Counted from the stretch's first letter, positions 1-7,664 are shown. The stretch is 25,964 bases of DNA from an uncultured Bacilli bacterium (GCA_947628105.1 CANQYN010000006.1:1-25964); one strand, 5' to 3'. The notes: generated from the letters alone by a model not told the origin. Numbers and translations are program-made.

Positions 1-38
1 TTACATCTTTATTATAATACATTTTTATCAAAATAAAA

Positions 39-99
39 AGACTGTTTTCAAATTTTACTTTGTCAACAGTCTGAAGATATCTAATTAGATATCTTTTTT
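39..99 (+). terminator. Tandem hairpins, second one a terminator for an upstream gene
   Basis: Two inverted repeats lie in a row. Bases 39-46 pair perfectly with 65-72 (8 bp, 18-base loop). Bases 74-95 form a perfect 22-base palindrome that runs into a T-tract (94-99), as in a Rho-independent terminator. It would end a transcript entering from the left. The first hairpin could be an accessory structure; no leader peptide or known riboswitch core was recognised. Confidence 0.7.
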
Positions 100-147
100 A
101 AATAACCTATTTTTTGCTCATACATATAGTAATATGAGGTGAAATAG

Positions 148-1068
148 ATGAATTACGATTATTCTTATGGAAATCAATATTATAATTATTATTATCCAAT
201 AGGAATTAAAGAAACTAAATATAATATTTTAGCTCCAGAACAATCTCAGAAACAACAACCTGGAATGGAATATTTAATGAATCCAAAACCTATTTTTGAC
301 AATCCTAATTATCATGGAAGTGAAAAATTAAAAAATAAAGTGGCAATTATTACAGGTGGAGATAGTGGGTTAGGAAGAGCTGCAGCTATTGCTTTTGTAA
401 AGGAAGGAGCAAAAGTAGTAATCCCTTATTATAATGAACATCAAGATGCTTTAGAAACAAAAAAATATATAGACTGTTTACATGGTGAATGTTTGCTTTT
501 AAGTGGAGATATTACTGATAAAAATTTTTGTAAAAAAATTGTTAATGAAACTTTAAAAAATTTTGGAAAAATTGATATATTAGTAAATAATGCAGGTGTT
601 CAATATCAACAGGATGAATTAACTAATATTAGTGATGAACAATTTGATTGGACAATAAAAGTAAATGTATATGGAATGTTTTATTTAACAAAAGAAGTAT
701 TACCACATTTAAAAGCAGGATCTTCAATTATTAATTTAACGTCAGTAACTGCTTTTTTTGGAGAACCACAATTGATTGATTATGTTACTACCAAAGGTGC
801 TATTGTGGGGTTCACTCGTTCTCTTGCTAGAAATTTAGCTTTGAAAAATATTAGAGTTAATGCTATCGCTCCAGGATTTTTTTGGACTCCTTTACAGCCA
901 GCTTGTTGGGTGAAAAAAAAAATTCCTTCTTTAGGTTCAGATGCTGCTATGGCAAGAGGTGCAATGCCATATGAATTAGCACCTACATTTGTTTTTTTAG
1001 CAAGTGATGATTCTAGTTATATGACAGGACAAGTAATTCATAATAATGGTGGTCAGGTAATGGGATAA
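148..1068 (+). CDS. NAD(P)-dependent short-chain dehydrogenase, YhdF/YdaD-like general-stress type
   Basis: This 306-residue protein belongs to the classical/extended SDR family of cytosolic NAD(P)-dependent oxidoreductases. Visible are the Rossmann cofactor motif TGGDSGLG (69-76), the NNAG motif, catalytic Ser199 and the YxxxK pair Tyr212/Lys216. Before the Rossmann fold is the QPGMEYLMNPKP segment typical of the Bacillus YhdF/YhxC/YdaD subgroup, whose members are general-stress proteins of unknown substrate. The start at 148 has a GAGGTG ribosome site (136-141) at good distance. The first 17 residues are unusually rich in Tyr and Asn and are not part of the family core. The gene stands alone between terminators. 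The family call is secure; the substrate cannot be inferred. Confidence 0.9.
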   Translation: MNYDYSYGNQYYNYYYPIGIKETKYNILAPEQSQKQQPGMEYLMNPKPIFDNPNYHGSEKLKNKVAIITGGDSGLGRAAAIAFVKEGAKVVIPYYNEHQDALETKKYIDCLHGECLLLSGDITDKNFCKKIVNETLKNFGKIDILVNNAGVQYQQDELTNISDEQFDWTIKVNVYGMFYLTKEVLPHLKAGSSIINLTSVTAFFGEPQLIDYVTTKGAIVGFTRSLARNLALKNIRVNAIAPGFFWTPLQPACWVKKKIPSLGSDAAMARGAMPYELAPTFVFLASDDSSYMTGQVIHNNGGQVMG

Positions 1069-1091
1069 AACAAGAAATATTTCTTGTTTTA
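1066..1091 (+). terminator. Palindromic terminator overlapping the SDR stop codon
   Basis: A perfect 26-base palindrome (stem 1066-1077 with 1080-1091) begins on the TAA stop codon of the dehydrogenase gene. The T-rich descending arm doubles as the T-tract. The same bases contain the probable -35 of the next promoter. Confidence 0.65.
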
Positions 1092-1112
1092 TTATGGTAA
1101 AAATGATATGAT
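1084..1112 (+). promoter_or_regulatory. Promoter of the SGNH fusion gene
   Basis: TTGTTT (1084-1089), a 17-base spacer and TATGAT (1107-1112) preceded by TG form a sigma-A-like promoter with an extended -10. The -35 lies in the descending arm of the preceding terminator. The leader would be about 30 bases and ends in a strong AAAGGAG ribosome site. Confidence 0.55.
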
Positions 1113-1562
1113 AAAAAAAATATAAAATTTTTATATAAAGGAGAATTTTTATGTTTTTATTAGTTGAAGCTTGTGAAGATAGTACAGTATTAAAAATAAT
1201 TCATTTTGTTTTACAATTATTAAAAGCTGGTATTGTATTAGTTCCAGTTGCGTTAATTATATTAGGAATGATAGATTTTTTTAAAGCCGCAACAAGTAAT
1301 GATGAAAGTAAAATGAAACAGGCAGTTCCTACCTTTACTCGACGAATTATAGGATCAATTATTATTTTTTTAGTTCCTGCATTGATTAGTTTTGCATTTG
1401 GATTATTAGGATCAGATATTAAAGAAGGATATTTAGCCTGTATAGCGAATGCAACACCAGAGAAAATATTACAAATCAAAAAACAAGAAGAAGAAGAACT
1501 AGCTAAGAAAAATGAAGAATACCAAAAACAATTAGCCGAAGCAAAAAAGAAAAATGAGGAAG
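1099..1562 (+). repeat. Direct repeat copy 1: promoter, RBS and anchor module
   Basis: This is the first copy of a duplicated segment; the second is at 2300-2763. From the start codon to 1562 it differs from copy 2 at only 8 of 412 positions, with 209 consecutive identical bases (1253-1461). Similarity extends about 50 bases upstream through the ribosome site and the -10 region and stops abruptly after 1562, within the coiled coil. Confidence 0.9.
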
Positions 1563-2281
1563 CTTATAAAACAGAGGATAAAAAGGAACAAAATAGTGAT
1601 ACTACATTTGCTAAATCAAAAAATGTTAAAGTATTAATGATAGGAAATAGTAAAATTAAAAGGGAAAATAATAGCAATACGACTAAAAAACATTTGGAAG
1701 GTTTAGTTAAAGGAGCAGGTAGAAAAATTTCTATTACCCGTGTTACTCATGGTGGTGAAAAATTAAAAACTTGGGCTGATGAAAAAAATCCGTATGGAAA
1801 AAAAGCATATGATAAAATTAAAGAAAAAAAATGGGATGTAGTAATACTTCAAGAACAAACAGATGCTTCGATAAACAATAAAAATACATTAGTAAATAGT
1901 GGAAAAAAATTAGCAAAAGCAATTCGTAAAGTAAATCCAAATGCGAAAATTATTTTTGATGCTATTTGGCCATATAAGAATTCAAAGAAATCTTCTAATC
2001 AAAAGAAAATTGATGCCAATAATGAAGCAGCTGCAAAAGAAGTTAATGGAATTGTGGCTTATGCAGGAAAGGCATTTTTGAAATATTCTGGTATTAAAAA
2101 CGCAAAGGAAGTATATTCGAGTGATAAAAATCATGCTTCCAATTATGGATGGTATTTACAAGCTTGTGTATTTTATGCGGCTATTTTTAATGAAAGTCCA
2201 GAAACTACAGGTTATTATGGAAACTTAGATAAATCACAAGCAAAGACAATGCAAAAAATAGCAGCTCAATTGCAGTTATAA
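1151..2281 (+). CDS. Membrane-anchored SGNH/GDSL-like hydrolase with T4SS-pilin-like N-terminal module
   Basis: This 376-residue protein has three parts. Residues 1-100 hold two membrane segments (about 15-45 and 65-90) separated by a Lys/Arg-bearing loop, resembling the small two-helix pilin-like proteins of type IV secretion systems (Pfam T4SS_pilin type). Residues 100-145 are a Glu/Lys-rich coiled coil. Residues 160-376 look like an SGNH hydrolase: IGNS with probable nucleophile Ser167, the GG of block II, a DVVILQEQ segment, and DKNH with Asp325 and His328 as the remaining triad, resembling DUF4886-type proteins. By the positive-inside rule the loop is cytoplasmic and the hydrolase outside. 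The target may be an ester or acetyl group on cell-wall or surface glycan (inference). Its close paralogue follows 70 bases downstream. The domain call is good; the function is open. Confidence 0.75.
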   Translation: MFLLVEACEDSTVLKIIHFVLQLLKAGIVLVPVALIILGMIDFFKAATSNDESKMKQAVPTFTRRIIGSIIIFLVPALISFAFGLLGSDIKEGYLACIANATPEKILQIKKQEEEELAKKNEEYQKQLAEAKKKNEEAYKTEDKKEQNSDTTFAKSKNVKVLMIGNSKIKRENNSNTTKKHLEGLVKGAGRKISITRVTHGGEKLKTWADEKNPYGKKAYDKIKEKKWDVVILQEQTDASINNKNTLVNSGKKLAKAIRKVNPNAKIIFDAIWPYKNSKKSSNQKKIDANNEAAAKEVNGIVAYAGKAFLKYSGIKNAKEVYSSDKNHASNYGWYLQACVFYAAIFNESPETTGYYGNLDKSQAKTMQKIAAQLQL

Positions 2282-2299
2282 TTTTAAAAATTTTATTAA

Positions 2300-2763
2300 A
2301 AAATGATATAATAAAAAATAATGATAAAAATTTTATATAAAGGAGGATTTTATGTTTTTATTAGTTGAAGCTTGTGAAGATAGTACAGTATTAAAAATAA
2401 TTCATTTTATTTTACAATTATTAAAAACTGGTGTTGTATTAGTTCCCGTTGCTTTAATTATATTAGGAATGATAGATTTTTTTAAAGCCGCAACAAGTAA
2501 TGATGAAAGTAAAATGAAACAGGCAGTTCCTACCTTTACTCGACGAATTATAGGATCAATTATTATTTTTTTAGTTCCTGCATTGATTAGTTTTGCATTT
2601 GGATTATTAGGATCAGATATTAAAGAAGGATATTTAGCCTGTATAGCGAATGCAACACCAGAAAAAATATTACAAATCAAAAAGCAAGAGGAAGAAGAAC
2701 TAGCTAAGAAAAATGAAGAATACCAAAAACAATTAGCCGAAGCAAAAAAGAAAAATGAGGAAG
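2300..2763 (+). repeat. Direct repeat copy 2: promoter, RBS and anchor module
   Basis: This is the second copy of the segment at 1099-1562. Of the 8 differences within the coding part, 3 change residues (Val19Ile, Ala26Thr, Ile28Val relative to copy 1) and 5 are silent. Homology ends at 2763, after which the two genes encode unrelated domains. Confidence 0.9.
2304..2312 (+). promoter_or_regulatory. Extended -10 promoter element of the NlpC/P60-like fusion gene
   Basis: TGATATAAT has a perfect -10 (2307-2312) and the TGn extension. No convincing -35 is present. It corresponds to the -10 of copy 1 (TATGAT at 1107-1112). No clear terminator separates it from the upstream gene, so readthrough is also possible. 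Confidence 0.5.
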
Positions 2764-3446
2764 AAGAAAAAAATAATCAGAAAAATACCACTACTACGAA
2801 AGGAAAGAAAACTGGACCAGAAGCACTAATAGCATGTGCCAATTATTATAGTAAAAAATTAGATGAAGCTGTTAAAAAAGGAGAAAAATGGGTATATTCT
2901 AATAGTAGCAAATATGTAAGGCAATCAGGAACTTTCGAACAAATGTTAAATTATAAAACAGGAATACGAGGAGGAAATTGTGCTTCGCTTGCTAATTGGG
3001 CTTTTAGAGATATGGGTATTATGGGTAATAAAGATAAATTTTATGGAGATAGCAATGGAAAAATTGCTCATTATCATAATAGAGGAAAAAATGTTAAAAA
3101 GGAAATTGATGCTGTTGCACAAGTAATAAATTTTAAAGGTAAAAAATTTGGTAATTTGGTAAAACAAGGAAAGATTGTAGCGGGCGATATTATTTTAGGA
3201 AAAGGTCATACTTTTATCTATCGAGGCGGGGCATATGTTTTTGCAAGTGGTCATGATGCAAAATGGCATAGTGATTCTAGTGTAAAAACAGAAGATTCTA
3301 GAAAAGCAGTATTTGAAAAATGGATTAGAAAATATAAGGGAACATATGATGATACATTTGCAGTTCAATATGTAATACATTTAAAAGATAGTTATGTACC
3401 AGAATATTATCGAGATGAAAATGGGAAATTAATTAAAAATAAATAA
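2352..3446 (+). CDS. Membrane-anchored NlpC/P60-like cysteine hydrolase with T4SS-pilin-like N-terminal module
   Basis: This 364-residue protein shares residues 1-137 almost exactly with the preceding gene: two membrane segments and a Glu/Lys coiled coil. A Thr/Lys-rich linker (about 138-155) follows. The C-terminal part (about 155-364) has the layout of an NlpC/P60 or CHAP-like cysteine hydrolase: GGNCAS with probable nucleophile Cys210 at the start of a helix, the AGDIILGKGHTFIY strand with probable base His286, and a later His301 in SGHDAKWH. Such enzymes usually cut peptide or amide bonds in peptidoglycan. With two membrane helices and a cytoplasmic loop, the catalytic domain is predicted extracellular. 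Divergence from textbook motifs means amidase, endopeptidase or a toxin-like role cannot be separated. The start has an ideal AAGGAGG site. Confidence 0.72.
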   Translation: MFLLVEACEDSTVLKIIHFILQLLKTGVVLVPVALIILGMIDFFKAATSNDESKMKQAVPTFTRRIIGSIIIFLVPALISFAFGLLGSDIKEGYLACIANATPEKILQIKKQEEEELAKKNEEYQKQLAEAKKKNEEEEKNNQKNTTTTKGKKTGPEALIACANYYSKKLDEAVKKGEKWVYSNSSKYVRQSGTFEQMLNYKTGIRGGNCASLANWAFRDMGIMGNKDKFYGDSNGKIAHYHNRGKNVKKEIDAVAQVINFKGKKFGNLVKQGKIVAGDIILGKGHTFIYRGGAYVFASGHDAKWHSDSSVKTEDSRKAVFEKWIRKYKGTYDDTFAVQYVIHLKDSYVPEYYRDENGKLIKNK

Positions 3447-3464
3447 AATTTAAATAATATTAAT

Positions 3465-3500
3465 AAAAAACTACATGTACTTTATTTCATGTAGTTTTTT
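3465..3500. terminator. Bidirectional terminator between convergent genes
   Basis: A perfect 13-bp stem (3465-3477 with 3488-3500) and 10-base loop are flanked by A6 on the left and T6 on the right. It can end both the rightward hydrolase transcript and the leftward sigma/anti-sigma transcript. Confidence 0.9.
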
Positions 3501-3502
3501 AT

Positions 3503-4495
3503 CTATTTAATAGTAAAATCTATTTGATTAATTGTAATTGATTTAATAGTATCTATATCAATTATCGCTTCTTCATTTTTTCCAAATGTGGCTTCTACTG
3601 TATTTAGATTCCTTCCTTCAAATTTTATTTCTTGAGTAGAACCATCGGTAAATGTAACATAAGCTTGATTAGACATATCATCATTAAATATAGTTTTTAA
3701 TATTGATTCTTGTTCTTTATCTGTTAAACTATTTTCTTCTTTATTAAATTGTAGATTCATAATAATTCGAAAAGGTGTTATTTGAAACTCTTTTACAGTA
3801 GCAGTAACATTTTTTTCATTGTAAACAATTTTATTACAATTGATTTTTTTTGATTTAATTTCATTTTTTTGTAAAGAAAAGGTAATATCATAATATGTTT
3901 CATTACTTATTAAACGTAAAGTAACAAGTTGAGTTTGCTGTAATTTTTTATCAATAGAAAAATTTAAAGCATAACCGTTTAATTTTTCTTCTTCTTTAAT
4001 TAATCCAAATCCTTCACTATAACAACCAAATGTTTTATTACATTTGTCAGAATTTTCATCATCTATATTTTCTTCGAATGTATTACCGAGAGAAAGATGA
4101 GCTTCTTCAATTCCAATATTTTTCTCTTTTCCAACAATTTCTATCATAATATAAATTTCTTTTTCATCTAAAACTGTCTGATTAATGGTAATAATGGCAT
4201 CGCTGAATTCTTTTTTTATATTGACATCATTACCAGTTACCCCTTTGCTTATTAATTCTTCATCTGACATGCTAAACCATTCTTTAAATTTTTCATCAAA
4301 ATGAAATACCTTTGCTAGTGCATATACAGAACTAGAAAGTAAGACAAAACCAATTATAAAAGTAGCAAATCGTATCATAAAAGTTTTAAAATAAAAAGTT
4401 TTTTCTTTTTTATTGTTTAAAATAGTATTTAGTATTTTTTCTTTATCTTGTTGATTTAATTCAATTTTATCTATTGTTTTTGTAAATTTACTCAT
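3503..4495 (-). CDS. Probable membrane-anchored anti-sigma factor (DUF4179-like)
   Basis: The product has 330 residues: a short cytoplasmic, Lys-rich N-terminus (1-38), one membrane helix (about 39-61) and a large extracytoplasmic domain (62-330) of predominantly beta character. The gene overlaps the ECF sigma gene by 8 bases, the usual translational coupling of a sigma factor with its cognate anti-sigma factor. The architecture resembles the DUF4179 proteins found next to Firmicute ECF sigma factors. Two Cys residues close together in the external domain (in the NSDKCNKTFGCYSEG segment) could form a disulfide. No zinc-binding ZAS motif (HxxxCxxC) is seen. The role as sensor and inhibitor is inferred from position and topology, not from a recognised inhibitory motif. 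Confidence 0.7.
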   Translation of the reverse strand: MSKFTKTIDKIELNQQDKEKILNTILNNKKEKTFYFKTFMIRFATFIIGFVLLSSSVYALAKVFHFDEKFKEWFSMSDEELISKGVTGNDVNIKKEFSDAIITINQTVLDEKEIYIMIEIVGKEKNIGIEEAHLSLGNTFEENIDDENSDKCNKTFGCYSEGFGLIKEEEKLNGYALNFSIDKKLQQTQLVTLRLISNETYYDITFSLQKNEIKSKKINCNKIVYNEKNVTATVKEFQITPFRIIMNLQFNKEENSLTDKEQESILKTIFNDDMSNQAYVTFTDGSTQEIKFEGRNLNTVEATFGKNEEAIIDIDTIKSITINQIDFTIK

Positions 4496-4961
4496 GTTTT
4501 TCCTCCTCTAAAATATCTTTTAATAATAATCTTCCTCGATGCAAGTAAGAATAGATGGTATTTTCTGATACTTTTAAAATTTTTGCAATTTCAATACAAG
4601 AATAACCTTCATAATAATGCATATAAATAGGAACTTTATATTTATCTGGCAGATTTAAAATAAGTTCTAATGTATTATCTTCTTTATCTTCTTGTTTAAT
4701 ATCAAAATCAAGTTCTTTATTTTTATTCCACCAATGTTTTACTTTGTTTTTACAATAGTTGTTTGTAGTAACAATAAACCAAGCTTTAGCATGTTCATCA
4801 TCATTGAATATAATGTTTTTTTCTATAACTTTTAAAAAGATAGACTGAATCGCATCTTCAATGTCACTTTTATTACCTTTAAAGAAAACAAAACAAATTT
4901 TATATATATAATTTACATTTTTTTCATACAATTGCTTGATATATTCCTCTTGATTTGTCAT
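4488..4961 (-). CDS. ECF-type RNA polymerase sigma factor
   Basis: At 157 residues this is a typical ECF sigma factor with only regions 2 and 4. Region 2 contains DIEDAIQSIFLKVIEK (core binding and -10 recognition). Region 4 (about 105-150) contains LPDKYKVPIYMHYYEG and a helix-turn-helix, CIEIAKILKVSENTIYSYLHRGR, which reads the -35. Its product directs RNA polymerase to a small regulon, commonly envelope-stress genes. It is first in a two-gene leftward operon with the anti-sigma gene. Its own promoter looks like a sigma-A site; I see no AAC-type ECF -35 before it. The family call is firm; the signal and regulon are unknown. Confidence 0.9.
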   Translation of the reverse strand: MTNQEEYIKQLYEKNVNYIYKICFVFFKGNKSDIEDAIQSIFLKVIEKNIIFNDDEHAKAWFIVTTNNYCKNKVKHWWNKNKELDFDIKQEDKEDNTLELILNLPDKYKVPIYMHYYEGYSCIEIAKILKVSENTIYSYLHRGRLLLKDILEEEKHE

Positions 4962-5016
4962 TTCTATTCTTCCTTTCTACTAATAACACAAAATAGATTG
5001 GTATATTCTTGCATTT

Positions 5017-5046
5017 AGTATATCATTTTATAAAAGATAATGTAAA
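5017..5046 (-). promoter_or_regulatory. Sigma-A-like promoter of the sigma/anti-sigma operon
   Basis: On the minus strand TTTACA (5041-5046), an 18-base spacer and TATACT (5017-5022) with an upstream TG form an extended -10 promoter. The leader would be about 48 bases. Confidence 0.6.
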
Positions 5047-5096
5047 TAATCAATAGAATATCTATGAAATATCCTTAAAATATAAATTCTATTTTC

Positions 5097-5125
5097 TTGT
5101 TTTCTTTATATATACATGATAAAAT
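5097..5125 (+). promoter_or_regulatory. Candidate uvrB promoter in the 298-base divergent gap
   Basis: TTGTTT (5097-5102), a 17-base spacer and TAAAAT (5120-5125) with upstream TG give a plausible sigma-A site about 130 bases before uvrB. A second, weaker extended -10 (TGATATAAA, 5229-5237) lies next to the ribosome site. The gap 4962-5259 otherwise holds only weak A/T hairpins. I found no LexA-type box (CGAAC-N4-GTTCG) and no recognised riboswitch. Confidence 0.45.
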
Positions 5126-5259
5126 ATAGTAGCGAAATGACAGTTCTTATTTAATATTGTATCTAAAGTAGTAGAGAGAAGAAATTTCACTAAAATTTTC
5201 TGATAATAATCTTTTTTATAAATTCTACTGATATAAATAATCGTAATTAGGAGGAAACT

Positions 5260-7212
5260 ATGTTTGAAATTGTATCAAAATTTAAACCAGCAGGAGATCA
5301 ACCACAAGCTATTGAACAATTAGTAAAAGGAATTAAAGATGGGAAAAAAACACAAGTTTTATTAGGAGCAACGGGAACAGGAAAGACATTTACAATAGCT
5401 AATGTTATTTCCCAGGTACAAAAACCAACCTTAGTATTAGCGCCAAATAAAACTCTTGCGGGACAATTATATGGAGAATTAAAAGAATTATTTCCCAACG
5501 ATCATGTAGAATATTTTGTCAGCTATTATGATTATTATCAACCAGAAGCATATGTTGCTTCTTCTGATACTTATATAGAAAAAGATGCTTCTATAAATGA
5601 TGAAATAGATGAATTACGTCATGCCGCTACAGCATCTATTTTAACTTACCGAAATACAATTGTCGTTGCTTCTGTTTCATGTATTTATGGAATTGGAGAA
5701 ATTGAAGATTATAAAGAAAAAATGTTAATTTTAACGGTTGGAGATCAAGTAAACCGTGACGATATTATGATGAAGTTGATTGATATGTTATTTGAAAGAA
5801 ATAATATAGATCAAAAAAGAGGAAGTTTTCGCGTTAGAGGAGATGTTTTAGAAATTATTCCTGTGAATCAACACGGAAAAGGAATTCGCGTAGATTTTTT
5901 TGGTGATGAAATTGATCGAATTACGGAGTTTGATATTTTGACAGGAGAAGTGATTGCTAGTAAAAAATCAATTAGTCTATATCCGGCAAGTCACTTTGTA
6001 ACAAACGAAGAAAAAATTAAAAAAGCAGTAGAAAATATACGAAAAGAGTTAGAAGAAAGATTACATTATTTTCAAGAACATAATAAGTTGTTAGAATATC
6101 AACGGTTAAAAGAAAGAACAAATTACGATATGGAAATGCTTTTAGAAGTAGGAATTTGTCGTGGAATAGAAAATTATTCTCGACATCTAGCATTAAAAGA
6201 AGCAGGAGCAACCCCTACTACTTTAATCGATTTTTTTCCAAAAGATTTTGTAATGGTGATTGATGAATCTCATGTTACTATTCCACAAGTAAGAGGTATG
6301 TATAATGGTGATCAGGCAAGAAAGGATGTTTTAGTAGAATATGGTTTTCGTTTACCGAGTGCAAAAGATAATCGACCTTTAAAATTTCCAGAATTTGAAA
6401 GTAAAATTAATCAATTGATTTGTATTTCCGCTACTCCAGGTGATTATGAAATGGAAAAAGTAAATCATCAGGTAGTAGAACAAATTATTCGACCAACAGG
6501 ACTTTTAGATCCTTTTGTAGAAGTAAAATCTATTCAAGGACAAATTGATGATTTAATTGATCAAATACAGCGTCGTATTCCATTAAATGAAAGAGTATTA
6601 ATTACGACATTGACAATTCGTATGGCAGAAGAATTAACAGAATATTTGAAAAAACTAGATATTAAGGTAGCTTATTTACATAGTGAAGTAAAGACTTTAG
6701 AACGTCTTCGTATTATTCGAGATTTAAGAATCGGAAAATATGATGTTTTAGTAGGAATTAACTTATTGAGAGAAGGAATAGATATTCCTGAAGTAAGTTT
6801 AGTAGCTATTATGGATGCGGATAAACAAGGATTTTTACGGAGTGAAAGAAGTTTAATTCAGACGATTGGAAGGGCTGCTCGTAATGAAAATGGAAAAGTA
6901 ATTATGTATGCCGATATGATGAGCGAATCGATGGAAAAAGCAATAAAAGAAACGAATCGTAGACGAAATATTCAAAAAGAATATAATGAAAAAAATCATA
7001 TTACACCACATACAATTAAAAAAGATATACGAGAATTAATTTCGAATAAAGTAGATGATAAAGAAGAAAAACCAGTAGAAAAATTAAGCAAACAAGAAAA
7101 AATAAAATTAATGGAAAATATTGAAAAGGAAATGAGAGAGGCTGCCCGTCTTTTAGACTTTGAAAGGGCAATGGAACTTCGAGATATTTTGTTTGAAATG
7201 AAAAGTGAATAA
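5260..7212 (+). CDS. uvrB: UvrABC system protein B
   Basis: UvrB is the damage-verifying helicase-like subunit of nucleotide excision repair, loaded by UvrA and recruiting UvrC. This 650-residue protein is full length for the family. It has Walker A GATGTGKT (36-43), the damage-probing beta-hairpin region YYDYYQPEAYV (89-99), DESH (Asp335 onward), helicase motif VI-like QTIGRAARN, and the C-terminal UVR domain (about 612-647) that binds UvrC. The GGAGG site precedes the start closely. Unlike the common uvrB-uvrA order, uvrA does not follow. The next gene is yvlD-like, 30 bases downstream, with an extended -10 in between. Confidence 0.98.
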   Translation: MFEIVSKFKPAGDQPQAIEQLVKGIKDGKKTQVLLGATGTGKTFTIANVISQVQKPTLVLAPNKTLAGQLYGELKELFPNDHVEYFVSYYDYYQPEAYVASSDTYIEKDASINDEIDELRHAATASILTYRNTIVVASVSCIYGIGEIEDYKEKMLILTVGDQVNRDDIMMKLIDMLFERNNIDQKRGSFRVRGDVLEIIPVNQHGKGIRVDFFGDEIDRITEFDILTGEVIASKKSISLYPASHFVTNEEKIKKAVENIRKELEERLHYFQEHNKLLEYQRLKERTNYDMEMLLEVGICRGIENYSRHLALKEAGATPTTLIDFFPKDFVMVIDESHVTIPQVRGMYNGDQARKDVLVEYGFRLPSAKDNRPLKFPEFESKINQLICISATPGDYEMEKVNHQVVEQIIRPTGLLDPFVEVKSIQGQIDDLIDQIQRRIPLNERVLITTLTIRMAEELTEYLKKLDIKVAYLHSEVKTLERLRIIRDLRIGKYDVLVGINLLREGIDIPEVSLVAIMDADKQGFLRSERSLIQTIGRAARNENGKVIMYADMMSESMEKAIKETNRRRNIQKEYNEKNHITPHTIKKDIRELISNKVDDKEEKPVEKLSKQEKIKLMENIEKEMREAARLLDFERAMELRDILFEMKSE

Positions 7213-7214
7213 TG

Positions 7215-7223
7215 TGATATAAT
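7215..7223 (+). promoter_or_regulatory. Extended -10 element before yvlD
   Basis: TGATATAAT (-10 at 7218-7223) sits immediately after the uvrB stop. A TTGAAA at 7193-7198 is 19 bases upstream, a long spacer. Transcription from here would leave a leader of only about 12 bases before the start at 7242. Confidence 0.4.
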
Positions 7224-7241
7224 TAATAAGGAGGTATATTT

Positions 7242-7664
7242 ATGCATATAAGAGAAAAACTGAATAGTAAAAAGGTTCAAGAAATAATAAGATGGCTTAT
7301 ATCGATGGTTAGTTATTCTTTTATTTTAGTCGTTTTAGCATGTATATTTCCAAAAAATCTTCAAATTGATAATAGTTTCTTTGGAATTTGGGGAATTTTG
7401 ATATCTATCGTTATTTATTTAATGAATAAAACAGTAAAACCTATTTTATTTTCCTTAACACTACCAATTACTGCACTTACACTTGGAATATTTTATCCTT
7501 GTATCAATGCTATTATATTAAAGTTAGTTGATATTATATTAGGAAATCATTTACAAATTCGAGGATTTTTAATGATTATTGTAATTGCGATTATTATATC
7601 AATATCCAATATTATTGTAGATAAATTAATATTAGATCCTATGATTAAAGGAGAAAGAAGATGA
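7242..7664 (+). CDS. yvlD: YvlD-like small membrane protein (phage-holin-like family, DUF360/PF04020)
   Basis: This 140-residue protein has four predicted membrane helices. The centre carries the family signature NKTVKPILFSLTLPITALTLG and the following INAIIL helix. The family is named holin-like, but its members are chromosomal envelope proteins; in B. subtilis YvlD lies near uvrBA, hprK and lgt. That setting is partly kept here (uvrB before, lgt after), with uvrA and hprK absent. The stop overlaps the lgt start by 4 bases (ATGA), so the two are translationally coupled. Function is unknown; an envelope role is likely from context. Confidence 0.85.
   Translation: MHIREKLNSKKVQEIIRWLISMVSYSFILVVLACIFPKNLQIDNSFFGIWGILISIVIYLMNKTVKPILFSLTLPITALTLGIFYPCINAIILKLVDIILGNHLQIRGFLMIIVIAIIISISNIIVDKLILDPMIKGERR

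Noticed and set aside
1201..1479. 92-residue reverse-strand open frame, mirrored at 2402-2680
   Set aside because: It is the antisense of the duplicated anchor module, present twice only because the module is duplicated; no ribosome site and strong sense coding.
2946..3380. Reverse-strand open frames of 73 and 61 residues
   Set aside because: Antisense to the NlpC/P60-like domain; no ribosome site, no promoter, biased Ile/Phe content typical of antisense AT-rich DNA.
4962..5259. Possible riboswitch or small RNA in the largest gap
   Set aside because: Only weak A/T hairpins and promoter elements seen; no known aptamer core, and no strong terminator within the gap.
5040..5259. SOS box for uvrB
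   Set aside because: No CGAAC-N4-GTTCG-like palindrome could be found; regulation by LexA is not supported.
6996..7280. Reverse-strand 94-residue frame over the end of uvrB
   Set aside because: Antisense of the UVR domain; composition is that of a shadow frame.
7242..7664. Phage holin and thus prophage remnant
   Set aside because: The family name is misleading; this is the chromosomal YvlD group in a conserved uvrB/lgt neighbourhood.
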